The notes beneath the pieces are model-generated. The model searched no databases, was not told the DNA's origin, and worked only from the letters and a program-made list of their open reading frames with translations. Of a stretch of DNA of 64,000 nt, positions 1-11,765 are shown one piece after another. The stretch comes from Eutypa lata (Eukaryota > Ascomycota > Sordariomycetes > Xylariales > Diatrypaceae): NCBI GenBank assembly GCA_022661535.1, contig JAKULF010000008.1:2914001-2978000 (forward strand), in the 5' to 3' direction. A program made the position numbers and the translations under genes. Each line of letters opens with the position of its first letter. The first letter of the stretch is position 1.

Positions 1-236
1 CAGACCATCGGACGCTAAGGCAAGTTGATTGCCAGGGCCAAAGGGAAACCAAAAAAGAAGGAAGCTTTTATTTATTCATGAACAGCAAATATACTTCGTG
101 ATCTTAGTCATTTCAACCAAGACTGCCGAAGGCATTATCATCATGTTGATGATAAGCAAACTTAATGATAATAGGCTCATATAAGAAAGAACTCAGGGTT
201 GTATTACTGCTTAATCCATCCACAAGATGGTCATAT

Positions 237-488
237 TCATTTCTTCTTCGACAATGCTATTTCGTACCTATGTAGATCAGGGACGTCGGCTGCGCAACAT
301 CGCATGAATTCTTCAAGGTTATTTAGCATTGCGGAGTCCTCACGCTCTAGTAAAGGCGTGGCTAACTGAAAGCAATAATAACCTTTCTTAAAGCCACGTG
401 CCTCACAAAATACCCGTCTCTGGCAGCAATCGGTCACGGCATCACAGGGACCCTTAACACCTAAGTATCCCCTTTTGGCCATATGCAT
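237..488 (-). CDS. Possible small Cys-rich hypothetical protein
   Basis: An 83-codon frame with a true ATG at 486-488. It contains six cysteines, four of them in the first 30 residues (GPCDAVTDCCQRRVFCEARG) and a CC pair near residue 65. There is no signal peptide, no recognisable domain and no clear intron. It could be one exon of a longer gene or a chance frame. I do not recognise it; it is listed only because it starts with ATG and has protein-like composition. Confidence 0.2.
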   Translation of the reverse strand: MHMAKRGYLGVKGPCDAVTDCCQRRVFCEARGFKKGYYCFQLATPLLEREDSAMLNNLEEFMRCCAADVPDLHRYEIALSKKK

Positions 489-2450
489 TTGAAGGCTGCT
501 GTGAGTAGGTAGTTGAACCTAAATATCTACCTACCAGTGTGACCTTACTTTCATCTAATACCTTAGCTATTTTGGAGGTGTTTGTTTCAGATTCTCGACC
601 AACCAACATTGTCTACCAAGTGTGTTGTGAATACTACGTAGGCCAAAAGATGCGGCCATCCGGGAGCAATCACATTGTCGATCATCCCTTAGCAATAGAT
701 TCGTCCTCAACTCCGGTAGTTTGTTTGGATTTTCATCACATCTCAAAAACAGAAACGGACCGAGAGTATATATGTTTATTATGTTATAGTGATGTGTCCG
801 TCACTGCAATTGTGTTTCCTGGTTTGCACCCTCGTTTATATGTAAATGACGAGTAACCAAGAAAAGCCGGAACCTGGTAACAACCCATGATAGGTTCGGG
901 GATGTCCTTGTTCTGTAGGTACTTACTTATCTATCAGATGTTAGTTTTCCTGTATCCGCGAAGTACTACGAATATGTAGTGTATCATTAAGTGCTTGCAG
1001 TTTACATATCTTTATTTTCACTACGGAATAACCAACTTCTTCGCACGTTCAATGAAAGTTATGTGTAGTATGTACATACATAATGGCAATGATGATGATG
1101 AGACTGTCCAGCCAGGTTTCCTATGTATGTACATACATACGTAAGTACATTGACAACTGACCCCCACTCCGTAACCTTGCCCAATTATTAAGAATCTTTT
1201 CTCCAACTTCTTTGCTTCTTCGCAAATTCATAACGCCACAAACACATTCCATCAGTCTCGTCCACGTTTTTCGTCTTTATTAGATCGTCATATCAATACC
1301 TAAATTACCTATGTACCTACATTATATACATATACACACGAAATAATCTTCTCAATTGCTCTTTCCATTTGCTGACCATCCGGCCAATCAATTGTTCGGG
1401 CCTTGCTTCAAACAAGGGTCTCATAAACAGCAAGGGTATCCCTGTAGACAGCTTCCCCTGACTTAACCCATTTGAGATTTCTGCTCTCTCAAAATGTCTT
1501 AGCTTACTCGGCTTAAGCCTCTTTCTGTCCTCCACTAAAACACGAACCAGTGAATAAAGTGAATCGGCAAGCGATGAGACTGCCGCTTGAGTGCGACCTA
1601 GAATTATGTAATAGAATGTGAAGAAAGATGATATGAAACATAAATTAAGTTGACTACATAAATAGTATTTACATAACTACATCCATAAAGGTTGATGACA
1701 TCCAGTATCAGACATAGGTTACCTAACCCATCCAGCTAATAAGCTATAGGTATCATCCCGGTGATTAGTTCGAGAAGTGCTTGCTTACCTATGTTTCGGC
1801 CTAGGCTCCTGCGACGGCTTCGGGTTTCCGAAGTGAAGCGCACAAGACCGATAAGTTTCGTCGGATAAGCTCCAAGGAGTGGCTTTAAGTGGGGGGTTAG
1901 GACAGCCATCATACTGCAGTTAACTATTTGAAGTTGTTCGAACTTCGAGAAGGCAAGCTGCTCCGGCACTTCATGTCACATAGCCTCGTGGTGCGGGGAT
2001 GGTTCATGTATATGTTGCAATGCTATATGTAGGTTGTATGTAGGTTGTATGTAGGTATGTACTGCGTAGTACATACTCGTCATTCTCTTGATCCTTTGCT
2101 TCGTCATCCCATCATGAAGGCCTCCAACACCGCAACATATAAATATATCTCATTATGTTTTTATCAGTCCCAGGTAAGGATCGTGCTTCATTAGTCTTTC
2201 ACTATATATGATTTGGCCGCAAAGCCTCCATTGTTGTTTCGCCTCTGTCTTTCTCTCTCTCTCTCCTTCATTCAGAATCTCAAAGGTCAGATATCGGGCT
2301 TTCAGCCGCGGCTAATGAAACCGGATGGTAAGATGTAAGAAAGCTCCAGAACTCAGTAGCGCTGACATGCCAAACGTCGGAAATCACCTGCGTAGCTACG
2401 CCATTTCGTAAGTTAACATTAAAACCTATCTGAATATTGAATGTTGAACC

Positions 2451-2834
2451 TTATAAACCAAGCCCTTGCAATTTGCTACACGGGGATACCCCAGCATCTC
2501 CCATCCAGTCGGTTCTCATTGCGGTCTTACCTCCAACACTTCGTTCCGTAAGCTGAGTTCTTGCTACATATGTACAAGAATGACATATCCTCGTTTGGCA
2601 TAACATTAACATTATCGTCGTACCAAACTCCTTGACCAGGTAGCGGTAGTTGAGGCAACAACCCTCGTCTTCAGCTGCTGAATTTCCGGCGCAGCCGCAA
2701 GCCGTAACGTTCGCCGAGAAGTCCGAGAACCCCCAGCTGTCTATCTTTCTCTCGCTTAACTCAGAAACGCGTGTAACATCTTCATCTCGAAGACTCCCTG
2801 GCCCGACATTAACAGCGCAATCGGCGAGACCCAA
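2451..2834 (-). CDS. Possible Cys-rich exon fragment
   Basis: The first 65 or so codons of this minus-strand frame look protein-like: an ELSERKIDSWGFSDFSANV stretch followed by a TACGCAGN..GCCLNYRYL cysteine cluster. After YRYLVKEFG the frame loses that quality, and a GTACGA at that point could be a splice donor. No ATG or signal peptide is visible upstream, since the frame opens at a TTG. It could be an internal exon of a small secreted protein gene or the remnant of one. Function unknown. Confidence 0.2.
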   Translation of the reverse strand: MGLADCAVNVGPGSLRDEDVTRVSELSERKIDSWGFSDFSANVTACGCAGNSAAEDEGCCLNYRYLVKEFGTTIMLMLCQTRICHSCTYVARTQLTERSVGGKTAMRTDWMGDAGVSPCSKLQGLGL

Positions 2835-3705
2835 GTGTCAGGGTGAAGTACAATTGTTTGCTCCAACCCTCGTTTGCTATCTCACCATAGACTTGTCATT
2901 GTTTTTACCAGCATCTCTTCATCCCCAGTTCAGCGGCCCAGAAGCTTTATTACCTCTATCATCATCGGTTATGTGACAACCCGAGCCATATGTCCAGAGC
3001 TTTGAAGCCCCCCTCCCCCCTTTATACTAATCCGATCCGTAGTGTCGGTTTCTAAGTTAGCCTACAGCCAATGAAATCTGGCAACAAGTATAGAATACCC
3101 CTTACTTATCGCAATGTTGAACGGTTTATGGGCTTCTAGGTTAGATCCCTGGTGCCGTCGGAGCGTATTGCACCAACGAATGAGGGTCTCCCCTCGTAGA
3201 CAACTATGAATGGGTTTTATGATAGTGGTACACCTGACTTATTACTCACCCTCCTAGTTTGATTAAGCACGTTTATATCTAGCAGCTGACCCTATGTGTA
3301 TCGACCGTTGGAGACAATGGCTATTGCCTCAGATTACGGGCTTATAGATTTAAGCTTATGATGTTAACAATGAGCCAGCTGACCTTGACTGTACCACGCT
3401 GTCATTGTCGATAACCTGGGGAAAAGTCATCCTTCAGTGAATACTTTGTTTCCCCTCGTAACTAGAAGCAGCTACATAAAAGAGATCGTCTTCATGCCAT
3501 CAAAGAGGAGAACAACCCCATTGTATAAATCCCTTAGTGAATTTTTAAAGCTATTAAATGGATTATCTATAAGAAACGGTAAGAGTAAGCTCGAATGGTC
3601 GTTGTGTCCCAGGATGGTAATTGAATAGCAGGAAAACAATGATTATTCTAAACAAAGAAACAATGCCCAGAGTTCCAAGACTACATGTAAGTTCCCCAGC
3701 TGGCC

Positions 3706-3717
3706 TATATATATAAA
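3706..3717 (+). promoter_or_regulatory. TATA-like element before the 3792 ORF
   Basis: TATATATATAAA lies about 75 bp upstream of the ATG at 3792, a plausible TATA box position for a short 5' leader. The assignment rests on sequence and spacing only. Confidence 0.3.
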
Positions 3718-3791
3718 CAAATATACTGAAAGACTTATAGTCCCATTATGAAACGAAGACTAGACACATTTCATGCACCTCTGCAACCGCA

Positions 3792-4289
3792 ATGAACAAC
3801 AGCTTACCAAAACATATGTCAAAGAACCCTCGCAGAAGCCCAAGGACAATAGATGAGCTGCGAGGCCGCTTCAGCCTCAGGAAAGATTCACATGCCGAGC
3901 TTCTGCTCCAAGCATGGCCGATCAAGGACGCTTTCTACCACTACTTGAACCGGTGTCTGTCAACACAACGCACCGATCCACTAGAGTTGCCAGAATGGAA
4001 AGAGGTGGACGAGTATCTACACGAGATGCTGACCAGGCCTCGTTCTAAGCCACTAGAGAAGCACATCGAAGACCAGTGCGCGCGTTTGCCTTTCGAGCTC
4101 CTGCCGCATATGGCGCTCTTCGTTCTGCGAGCCGAGAGCTTCCTACAGAGCGATGAAGGCAGGGCCTTCGATGTAGCTAGCAAAAAGTACGTCGGCAGGC
4201 ATGAATCTGAATTAGAATTTGACCGGCGCTGGAGATGTACAGACCTGCTTGGTTTCTTAGTACACCGCCATTGTCCTGCGGGCAAATGA
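3792..4289 (+). CDS. Hypothetical protein, 165 aa
   Basis: An uninterrupted ORF from ATG (3792) to TGA with higher G+C than its surroundings and even codon use. The protein is basic at the N-terminus (KNPRRSPRTIDELRGRFSLR), then helical and acidic, with no signal peptide, no membrane segment and only three cysteines. No domain is recognised. A TATA-like sequence sits about 75 bp upstream, and the stretches on either side are non-coding. The antisense frame 3941-4366 is rich in Ser and Arg and looks like a shadow. It is probably a real lineage-restricted gene, but nothing in the sequence tells what it does. Confidence 0.5.
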   Translation: MNNSLPKHMSKNPRRSPRTIDELRGRFSLRKDSHAELLLQAWPIKDAFYHYLNRCLSTQRTDPLELPEWKEVDEYLHEMLTRPRSKPLEKHIEDQCARLPFELLPHMALFVLRAESFLQSDEGRAFDVASKKYVGRHESELEFDRRWRCTDLLGFLVHRHCPAGK

Positions 4290-6650
4290 AGCGGGTTAGT
4301 TTTTTGACATCGTGTCAATGGCTTGGAATGGGTTTCCTGTTTTATAAATAAGTGAGTTGTACGCATCGGTGATCAAGCAAGTTCAGCCAAGTTGTGGCAA
4401 ATATTGCGCGAGGTCCCTTATGTAGATACTCCACGTGAATTATACAGCATTTTCTCCTTAGAAGACCAACTGAATAAGATTAGTCCTGTACTTAATGATT
4501 TGACCTTTATTCAATGCACAATATACCTTACTACTGACAGAAGGCGTGATAGTGAACTTACAAGGTAAACCATGCGTCGAAACTGGTCTTTACCTACCCC
4601 TATACATCACCTGCACCAGGCTTTTATCACGACTAAGTGCTACTCTAATATTGATTACGCAGTAAATAATAAAGAGATTGCTTCAAACCCTCTAAGCCAC
4701 GCGATTTAAGTAGGTGATTTGTATCGACTCAAGCTATGGATTGAACGTATATCAAAAAGGCCACGGTAGGTAATAGCTCCATTGGGTTTGCTTGAAAGGT
4801 TAGGGGCTGGTGGAATGGAACTGGGTTTTATGATATATGAGCTCCTAGATAGGATTCCATCGTATGTATAGTATAATTCAAGTATTACCTTGGGACTAGC
4901 TAGATCTTCGAGATGCTAAGAGACTTAAATCGAGCCTAGCACGCACAATGTTCGCTCTATCCAGGATATCATAAACAGTTAAGCCACTATACCAACTCAG
5001 CAGAGGATATTAAAATGATAGTTGACGTACTACCGACAATTTGTATCTTTCGTAGTAATGTAAATGTAATGAGGGGGGTATTGAAAGAAGACTACATTGG
5101 CTATGGTCCATTTGTTTTCGATCTAAATATCTTCTATCTAACCACGTGGTTTTAGCTTTATGAGTTTAGACTATAAAATGCTACAGAAAAGGCTTTCCAA
5201 CGTTGATGTATGCTATAGGCACCCATAGTAAGTAAGTCACTCTTTGGATGGGCAGCGAGCTTACTTGGCCCCCCCTGAGATCTCACTTTCTCCCAAATAG
5301 TCAACCCTCTCCCCGAGTCAAGAAATTAACACCAAATATAAGGGAACAGAACAGACGCAAGAATGCGATTGAGTAATTTTCACAATCTTCACGAAGATGA
5401 GGTTAGACAAGATTGAAACAAGAAATAAACGAGGGCTTCAAGTGTCAATAGGGCAAGGTCCCAGCCGGATTTATGATGAGTTATCGAAACTACTTTGAGC
5501 GAGTCTGACCATTATAAGTATAAGTATATAGAGACTCATGATATAATGGGTACTCAAATAGCCTCATACGGATGGATATGGCCTGAAGAGTAAGGGACGA
5601 AGAGGAAGGGGGGGAGCATGGGTAGTGGATTAACTTATCACATAGATGTTTCGCCTTATACGTACATAGGTTGTGTAGTAGCAGTGGCTATGAAGTCATT
5701 CCTCTAAACCTGCTACTACCTATTAAGTGATGGATCGATAGACTTTATCTTGGCGGGCTTGGCTGAATCCTTCACTATCTATGCTCATGGTCATCTAACC
5801 GGCAGACAGGTTCGTCTTATGTGCTTTTTAGATGCTCCTACGACGAATCCATCTACTATCTTGGAAATGATCTAACTAGTTGGCCCCCAATGAATTGGGG
5901 TCACAATGGATGACGTACGTAATAAACGGGTTTTGTAGTCACTATCGACAACACAGATTCAAGCTTCGGAAACCCCATCACACTCTGTTGCCGACCTGGT
6001 CAATCTGCTAGTTAGCCTTGACTTTTTGGGTATTATTAGTTAGTGTAATCCTTCTCTGCCTTTTGCGGGTTTGCATCCACGTAGGCGGCCCTACATATGC
6101 TTCCATGACCAGGGGTCTCTTATCACTACTCTAGTATGGTTCAAAACACTCATCGGTAATGATTGCACGCGCTGCGGCGTTATAGGGAAACATGCTTCCA
6201 AGTTGAACGCGAGCTTGAAGAGCGGAATTATAATATGAATGTTAATGAATTATTTGGTCATGTTTATATATCTACATGTTTCATCATGAGTCTGGGGACT
6301 CTTTGCTAGCGATCAAGTGGCATAGATGAGGGGGTGGGGATAATGGGTCCTAAAAGGCTGCTTAAGTGGCTGCCTGGGCGCCTCGGGCACTTGGACATCG
6401 ACCTTGTAGTTACACACCGATGATTCAGCCAGTAGAGATGACTAAACATAATGTTACCATCCAAGGTTTTAATTGAATAGAAAACAAAAGGCAGCAAAAA
6501 CACCAGGTATTTCGACTTGGATCTACTACGGGAGAGCGGATACGATACGTAGATCGATAACGGGCGATTTTCAGTTCTCCGGCATCCGTAAGGGCTCACC
6601 ACCCGCCAATCACCCGCTCCTTGCTTCGTTCGTTCGCTCACTCACTCATA
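4290..6650. other. Intergenic, no gene seen
   Basis: About 2.4 kb with no supported coding region. It has moderately A+T-rich sequence and scattered TAGGTA/TACCTA words of the kind found throughout the window. The short frames at 6306-6703 overlap each other on opposite strands without protein-like composition. Confidence 0.5.
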
Positions 6651-7514
6651 ATGGAGCACGATCTCATCACCGCAGACTCTACGTTCACCTTTCTGAAATA
6701 TAGAAACTCGTCACCATCTCATACAGACGAAGATGTGCACATCTCCGTGAAGCGCGATGCGTACTGGAGCTACTGTGGCCCGCTGCTCCAGGGCGAAGAC
6801 GACCTGCCCGCCAACCTACACGAGTGGGCGTCGGCAGCCCTATCGAGCTCTCTGCTGCCTCTATTACTCCCGCTCTTGGGTTTCGTCAACGCGTTTATCG
6901 CGAAGAGCGGGCTGGACCACTACTGGTTGACGATACGTGCGACGAAGGCCACGGGCGAGTTCGACAGGCCGAGATGGCACACCGACGACATGTTCTTCGC
7001 CTCTGACTTCTCTTTTGCCGGGAATGGTAGCCCCGACAAGGGAATTAAAAGAGAACGTCGCCACCTAGACTTAGAGACGGATTGGAAGATCTGCGGTACT
7101 CTTCTCGGACCCGCTACTATGTTTATCCCCGACACGCATCAAGCCGTCGCGCGTGAGATCCAACGGTCTGCTAAGAGTGAACTGGCTACTGATCACACTT
7201 GCACCTCGATTCGGTGTGTTGGTTGCGCGGCTACGGCCGATAACGTCAGGGAGAAGCTCGGGGGCGATCTTGGACGCCTGGGAGCGGTACAGGCGGCGCC
7301 AGGGGAGTGCTCGTTCTTCCGCATTGGTCACGATACGGGAGCAGTGCATTCCGAGCCAAGCATGAGCGGAGGAGATCGCATCTTCGTCAACGTGGTACCC
7401 GGGAAAGAGGCAGAGCTGGGCAATCTTATGTCGAAATGGGGTATGGAGTTCCCCAGGTCATGGTGGATTGCTCCGCATGTAGTGCGGCAGCACCGAACTC
7501 AAGTGGTTAAATGA
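6651..7514 (+). CDS. Hypothetical protein with HxD..H..R dioxygenase-like pattern
   Basis: Intron-less ORF of 287 aa. I chose the ATG at 6651 (MEHDLITADS); the frame upstream is open only to non-ATG codons. Visible pattern: W-H110-T-D112-D in the middle, a conserved-looking block WKICGTLLGPATMFIPD (about 145-161), then H233 in GAVHSEPS and R243 in GDRIFVNVVPG. The order HxD, distal H, Arg nine to ten residues later followed by a hydrophobic strand is what Fe(II)/2-oxoglutarate dioxygenase folds use for metal and cosubstrate binding. This is pattern reading, not a family match. A hydrophobic stretch (about 68-83) could be a buried helix. The G+C-rich coding sequence stands out from A+T-richer flanks. 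An unrelated beta-barrel protein is the main alternative. Confidence 0.6.
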   Translation: MEHDLITADSTFTFLKYRNSSPSHTDEDVHISVKRDAYWSYCGPLLQGEDDLPANLHEWASAALSSSLLPLLLPLLGFVNAFIAKSGLDHYWLTIRATKATGEFDRPRWHTDDMFFASDFSFAGNGSPDKGIKRERRHLDLETDWKICGTLLGPATMFIPDTHQAVAREIQRSAKSELATDHTCTSIRCVGCAATADNVREKLGGDLGRLGAVQAAPGECSFFRIGHDTGAVHSEPSMSGGDRIFVNVVPGKEAELGNLMSKWGMEFPRSWWIAPHVVRQHRTQVVK

Positions 7515-10098
7515 TGAGAGTATGACATATATCTTTACTTGATCACGCTTTATATGTGTGATTATCTACGTGTATATTTGATGTCATGATGTGCTTTACT
7601 GTAGACCTTCTTAGCCCTAAGCTTCGTTGTCCTAAATGGAGGCTCAGTGTACCTTCATCCTCCCCGAAGGCGCTTGTGAGTCCACTCATTAACCTTAGTA
7701 TGTACATGACGCTGACAAGTAAAGCAAGTGAACATCGCTCTGCTTTCGTCGAAATGCCTCACCGGCACTTCGCTGTGAGGTGCAGCATTTGATTCGGGTC
7801 CGAGTTAGTCTACCTAGCTAGATAAGATGGGTATTGCCGTCAAAGATGTATGCATATCATAACCTAGGGACGACATAGAAAGCCCACTTTCATGAGAATG
7901 GATGCCTCTTATCCAAAAGGAGAAGAAGGTGAAAACCGAAACCCACTAGCTCTGCTTGTAGCCAGGGAGTCTGTCTGGAATTAAAATATCGGTATTCCGA
8001 TTGGGCGACAGGTTGTATATGCCGTTAGGGTAGTAGTTCGTGAACCTGGTCGGACAGATCCGAATTGCGCCATCATCGATTGAAGATCACGTCTCTGACC
8101 CTGGTAAGCACCAGTGGGTGACGTCGAACAGAAGTTTCAAGGTAGGATGTGGATGTTTCGACTCTTCGTAGAGCTTCTATAAGAAGCTAACTACCTATTA
8201 TGATTATATCAAATGCTTGTGATCCGCCTACCTACCTACTATAGTATATAGATGACTGCCAGCCACAAGGTTGAGGCTTGATGTCCCGGCATTGGTGACG
8301 GTGGCGTGTGTCAGATTGAAAACCCTCTTCTGGAGCTTCCGTATCTAGAATCGTTATACCTAATCGATATCGCAGATCCCGACAGGCCCAGCCACGTAAG
8401 AACTTTACGGACACGAAAGACCGCAATCCATTCACTGCTATCAGTCCGCTCACGTGGAGCGCGAGGCTTTGAATTCCCCTACGCACACTTCTTTTACAAT
8501 ATTGACTACTTACGTGTGCATGTAGGTAGGATCGGGTCGCACAATGATTCTTCATATGGTAGAGTATGACCTAGAATGTATTTGTGCTACATATATGCAT
8601 GACGACGTAGGCTGGCACACCAGTATAGTAGTATACTTCCCCGCCCTTCTCTAGGTAGATGAATGCCTATCAAGTTTTTAGGGAGGAAAACTAGGCTGCC
8701 AGCCCACCACTCTATGCGCCCGCCGATGATCGATTTATCTATAATTGTTCGAAGCTAGTCGACTACCTACATGATGCGCTTGCCATGTGTGCCCATTGCA
8801 AGTCGTCCTTTAAGCTTCCACTAATCTTGATAGGAAGCGCTAGATTTTAGTCCGCGGTTAGATGGTAGAGGTAATAGATCGCGAGAGAGCACGGCTCAAG
8901 CGTAACAAAATATGTTGCACTAGAAGTGGTGGATGCCCACGATCAAGGTTTTCCTTTTTTTTGCTAGGCCAACAACGGTCCCGAAGGATTCGACCGTTGC
9001 AATGCGAAGTCAACTATGTGCATATATGGACGAACTAAGCAGTATTAGTATTCGAAGATTAGTAAAGAAACCCCTCTCCCCTTTTTTGCCCAATTGGAAC
9101 TGATAACCTTATTGGCCCTATAGAACCCGCAAATAGGACCCGGAAATCCTGTCCGGGATTCTCTGTAGGTGCTTGAGACGGCTCAAGGGGGGCCCGCTCC
9201 CGACCGCGCCGATGCTGATAATTCATTCGCCAATTCGCCCTACGCTCCAGCTGGGCCACCCAGCTGAGGTCTTAGCGTAGGCTAGTTAAAGTGTACAGAA
9301 TATGGCAACATAAATAGAAAACTGACTAGCTGACTAGTTAGGTAGTCTGATGGTATTCATCGCCTGATGGTGGTGGTTGTTCCTAATTACAAAAAGCACA
9401 AGTTGGGGTATCTATTGACTTATACATTTTTAATGAAAGCTTCTCTCCTCTGATGTATGATAGGGTTTGAAGAATGTGAGCAGTTAACTACATACCTACC
9501 TCTACTTCGTAGGTACCTGGACATTGTCAAAAGCTCGTACGAAGTAGTAATGTCAGGTATAGCTCGCTTCGAATATAGCTAATTTAGCAGGGCTTAGCTG
9601 ATGACCTTGGCAACGCTTCTCGGTAATAATAATGCCGATCCCTCTCGGAATGCCTGCTCCATCCCAATCAGTGAGTGTGCACGAGCATCTCTAGTAAGGC
9701 ATCGTCGTGCCAGGATAGCGATCCACTCTGCGACGTGCCAAGTCCAAATTTGGGGGCGTCATCGGGTGAGCCCACCCAATCGTGCCAATAGACGCGCTGA
9801 AGGATTCCTCGAAGATGCCCGCCTGGGTTCCACGCAAACGCAGGGGAAACTCACAAGAAGAGCGATGGACGGACGGTGGGGGGGGGGGATGGGGTTTAGT
9901 TATTGCTCCAGGCTAATCCCGAAATTTGACCTACTCGACTTGCTACTTGATCAGCGCAGCACGTTTCCCCCTCGTCCTCTCCCTCGCACATCATCGTATC
10001 GTTCCTGCTGCTAACTACATAGTATACCCGACTCTTCTCCCACCGCTTCATGTCGTGAGAAGCCGGTCTGTTCTTTGGGCGGAACATCGACTGGCGCG
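7515..10098. other. Intergenic and 5' region of the lectin-like gene
   Basis: No gene supported over about 2.6 kb. The 9601-10014 frame is arginine- and serine-rich, runs through an 11-nt G run (9878-9888) and a pyrimidine-rich tract (about 9960-10000), and looks like 5' leader/promoter of the downstream gene rather than coding sequence. Overlapping short frames at 8232-8569 are on both strands and unconvincing. Confidence 0.5.
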
Positions 10099-11765
10099 AT
10101 GAGCAATTCAGAAGCATACAGCACCCTCGAGGTGCGGAATTCCTCGCAGCTGCCCGAGGTCTACGACCCCGAGCAGTATCAGAAGGAGTTTGTCGCACCT
10201 CCGCCTGGGCAGCAAGCGCAGTATGCGAATGGCGCTTTAAATCCCTATCCGCCGGCGGAGGGGTACTATGGTCACGGTGTACCGGTCGGGGCAGCGGCGG
10301 TACATAGCCCTGCGAGTCAATACGATGCAGCGTCGATGGGCACATACCAGAGCAGCCCTACTGGACTCTACGGTGCCAACGCCGCCAAAATGGCCTATGC
10401 CCAGAACGGTCACCCCGTAACACCGACAGATGGTACCGAAGAGAAGAAGGAAAAACGGAAAATATGTGGTGTGGCACCACTCATCTTTTATATCATACTG
10501 GGCGTGATACTCGCAATTATCGTCGCAGCAGTTGTCGGCGGAGTTGTGGGCTCGATGGCAAATAAAAACGGGGGAGACGCAGATGATGGGGAGAGCAATA
10601 GCGGTTCAGAGCCAAGTACGGATACAGGCTCTGGGGATAGTAACTCTACTACGACAGACACACCTTTGATTCTTAGCGATTCGAGGCTCACGTCAACAAA
10701 CTGGACGGACAGTGATGGGGTCGTTCACAGGACAGTCATCTTCCAAGATGTCTATAATTACATCATTGCTTGCGAATGGGACTCGAACGACAAGACATGG
10801 TCGCAGACTAACATCACCGATTCCTTAAGCGCGTCAACTTCACCCATAGATGCAGTTTCCGGCACACCACTAGGCAGCGCCGCCATAGACGACGAAGGGA
10901 CTAACGCTTTCGAGATCCACCTCTGGTACCTGGACCCGACGAGCTACATTAAGTCCGTGGCGCGCGTCGACGCCACCGATGATTCGAGCCGCTGGAAGAC
11001 CGACACCCTTAACGACGCCGCTCTCCAGACCCGTCCGGGTAGTTTGCTTGCCGCGACTTGGCAGCGCCCGTCGACGAACGATACGTTGGGGAACTGGATC
11101 GTCGCCTACCAGAGGCCTTCGGACGGTGCTGTCAAGACCGCCAACTCTAGTCACTGGGATGTATCGGATGAAGCCGTCCCGGGCGATACAGTGGTCAACA
11201 ACTCAAGTCTCGCTATTATCCCGCAGCGACGAGGAACTTTCCTTGACCGTGTCGAGCTTGTTTCGCAAGGTCTGGGTGATAGCGGCAGTTCGTTGCAGTT
11301 GTCGACCTATGATGAGGGCTGGGACCTAAGTAAGTTTGTTTCCTTTACCCCGTTTTCTTTCCCTTTCCCTTTGCTCTACTTGATTGGCGCATCGGGTTTT
11401 CGATTGAATAGTCCGGCTGACAGATATTAGCCCAACGAGATGTTCTGGCCAGTGACATACCCGATCCTACGAAGACGCAACACTTCGCCGTTACGATGTG
11501 GGATAACTGGTCAAATTATCTGTACCTCGCACTCCTCGACGGTGGCAAAATGACGGGGAACCATTTCGACGGCAAGAGCTTCAATTCTATTGACGAGATC
11601 AACTTCTCCGGAGGCCCGGACCGGAATTTCACGGCCATCTCCATGACTTCGGATGCAATGCTTTACGCGATTTCTAACAACGAGATCCTCGAATATTCCG
11701 TCGACACCTCATTTCCCTCGAACCTACGGTACGTAGGAAGGGTGTTCCCGGTCGATGACGAGTGA
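10099..11765 (+). CDS. Membrane-anchored fucose-specific-lectin-like protein
   Basis: Two exons, 10099-11329 and 11431-11765 (donor GTAAGT, acceptor TAG, 101-nt intron, phase 1), give 521 aa. I took the ATG at 10099 (MSNSEAYSTL); the longer frame begins at TTG. Layout: a cytosolic-type N-terminal segment (1-115) rich in Tyr, Pro, Gln and Ala; a basic stop-transfer KKEKRK; one strongly hydrophobic segment (about 123-152, CGVAPLIFYIILGVILAIIV); an acidic Ser/Thr/Gly linker; and a C-terminal beta-rich region of about 330 residues with N-glycosylation sequons (NWT, NIT, NSS) and repeating Trp/Gly-Asp turns. That layout matches fungal proteins with a fungal fucose-specific lectin domain (PF07938 type) anchored as type II membrane proteins. 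A role in binding fucosylated surface glycans is inferred from the family. Sugar-binding residues were not checked. Confidence 0.75.

Larger units (their letters stand above)
1..3791. other. Gene-poor leading stretch
   Basis: No gene that I can support. Two short minus-strand frames rich in cysteine (237-488 and about 2640-2834) are listed separately. The rest holds simple sequence: GTAT/CATA runs and a TATGTATGTACATACATA palindrome near 1064-1145, about two and a half copies of an 11-bp unit (GTAGGTTGTAT) at 2029-2056, and a CT run near 2250. Other open frames here start with non-ATG codons or have no recognisable composition. Confidence 0.5.

Noticed and set aside
1317..1969. Two minus-strand frames with a loosely similar (P)LL.A.P..LIG phrase
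   Set aside because: Similarity is a few residues, neither frame is part of a longer gene, and no domain is visible.
9601..10014. 137-codon ORF upstream of the lectin-like gene
   Set aside because: Crosses a G run and a pyrimidine-rich promoter tract, with Arg/Ser-rich text and no domain; more likely promoter and leader.
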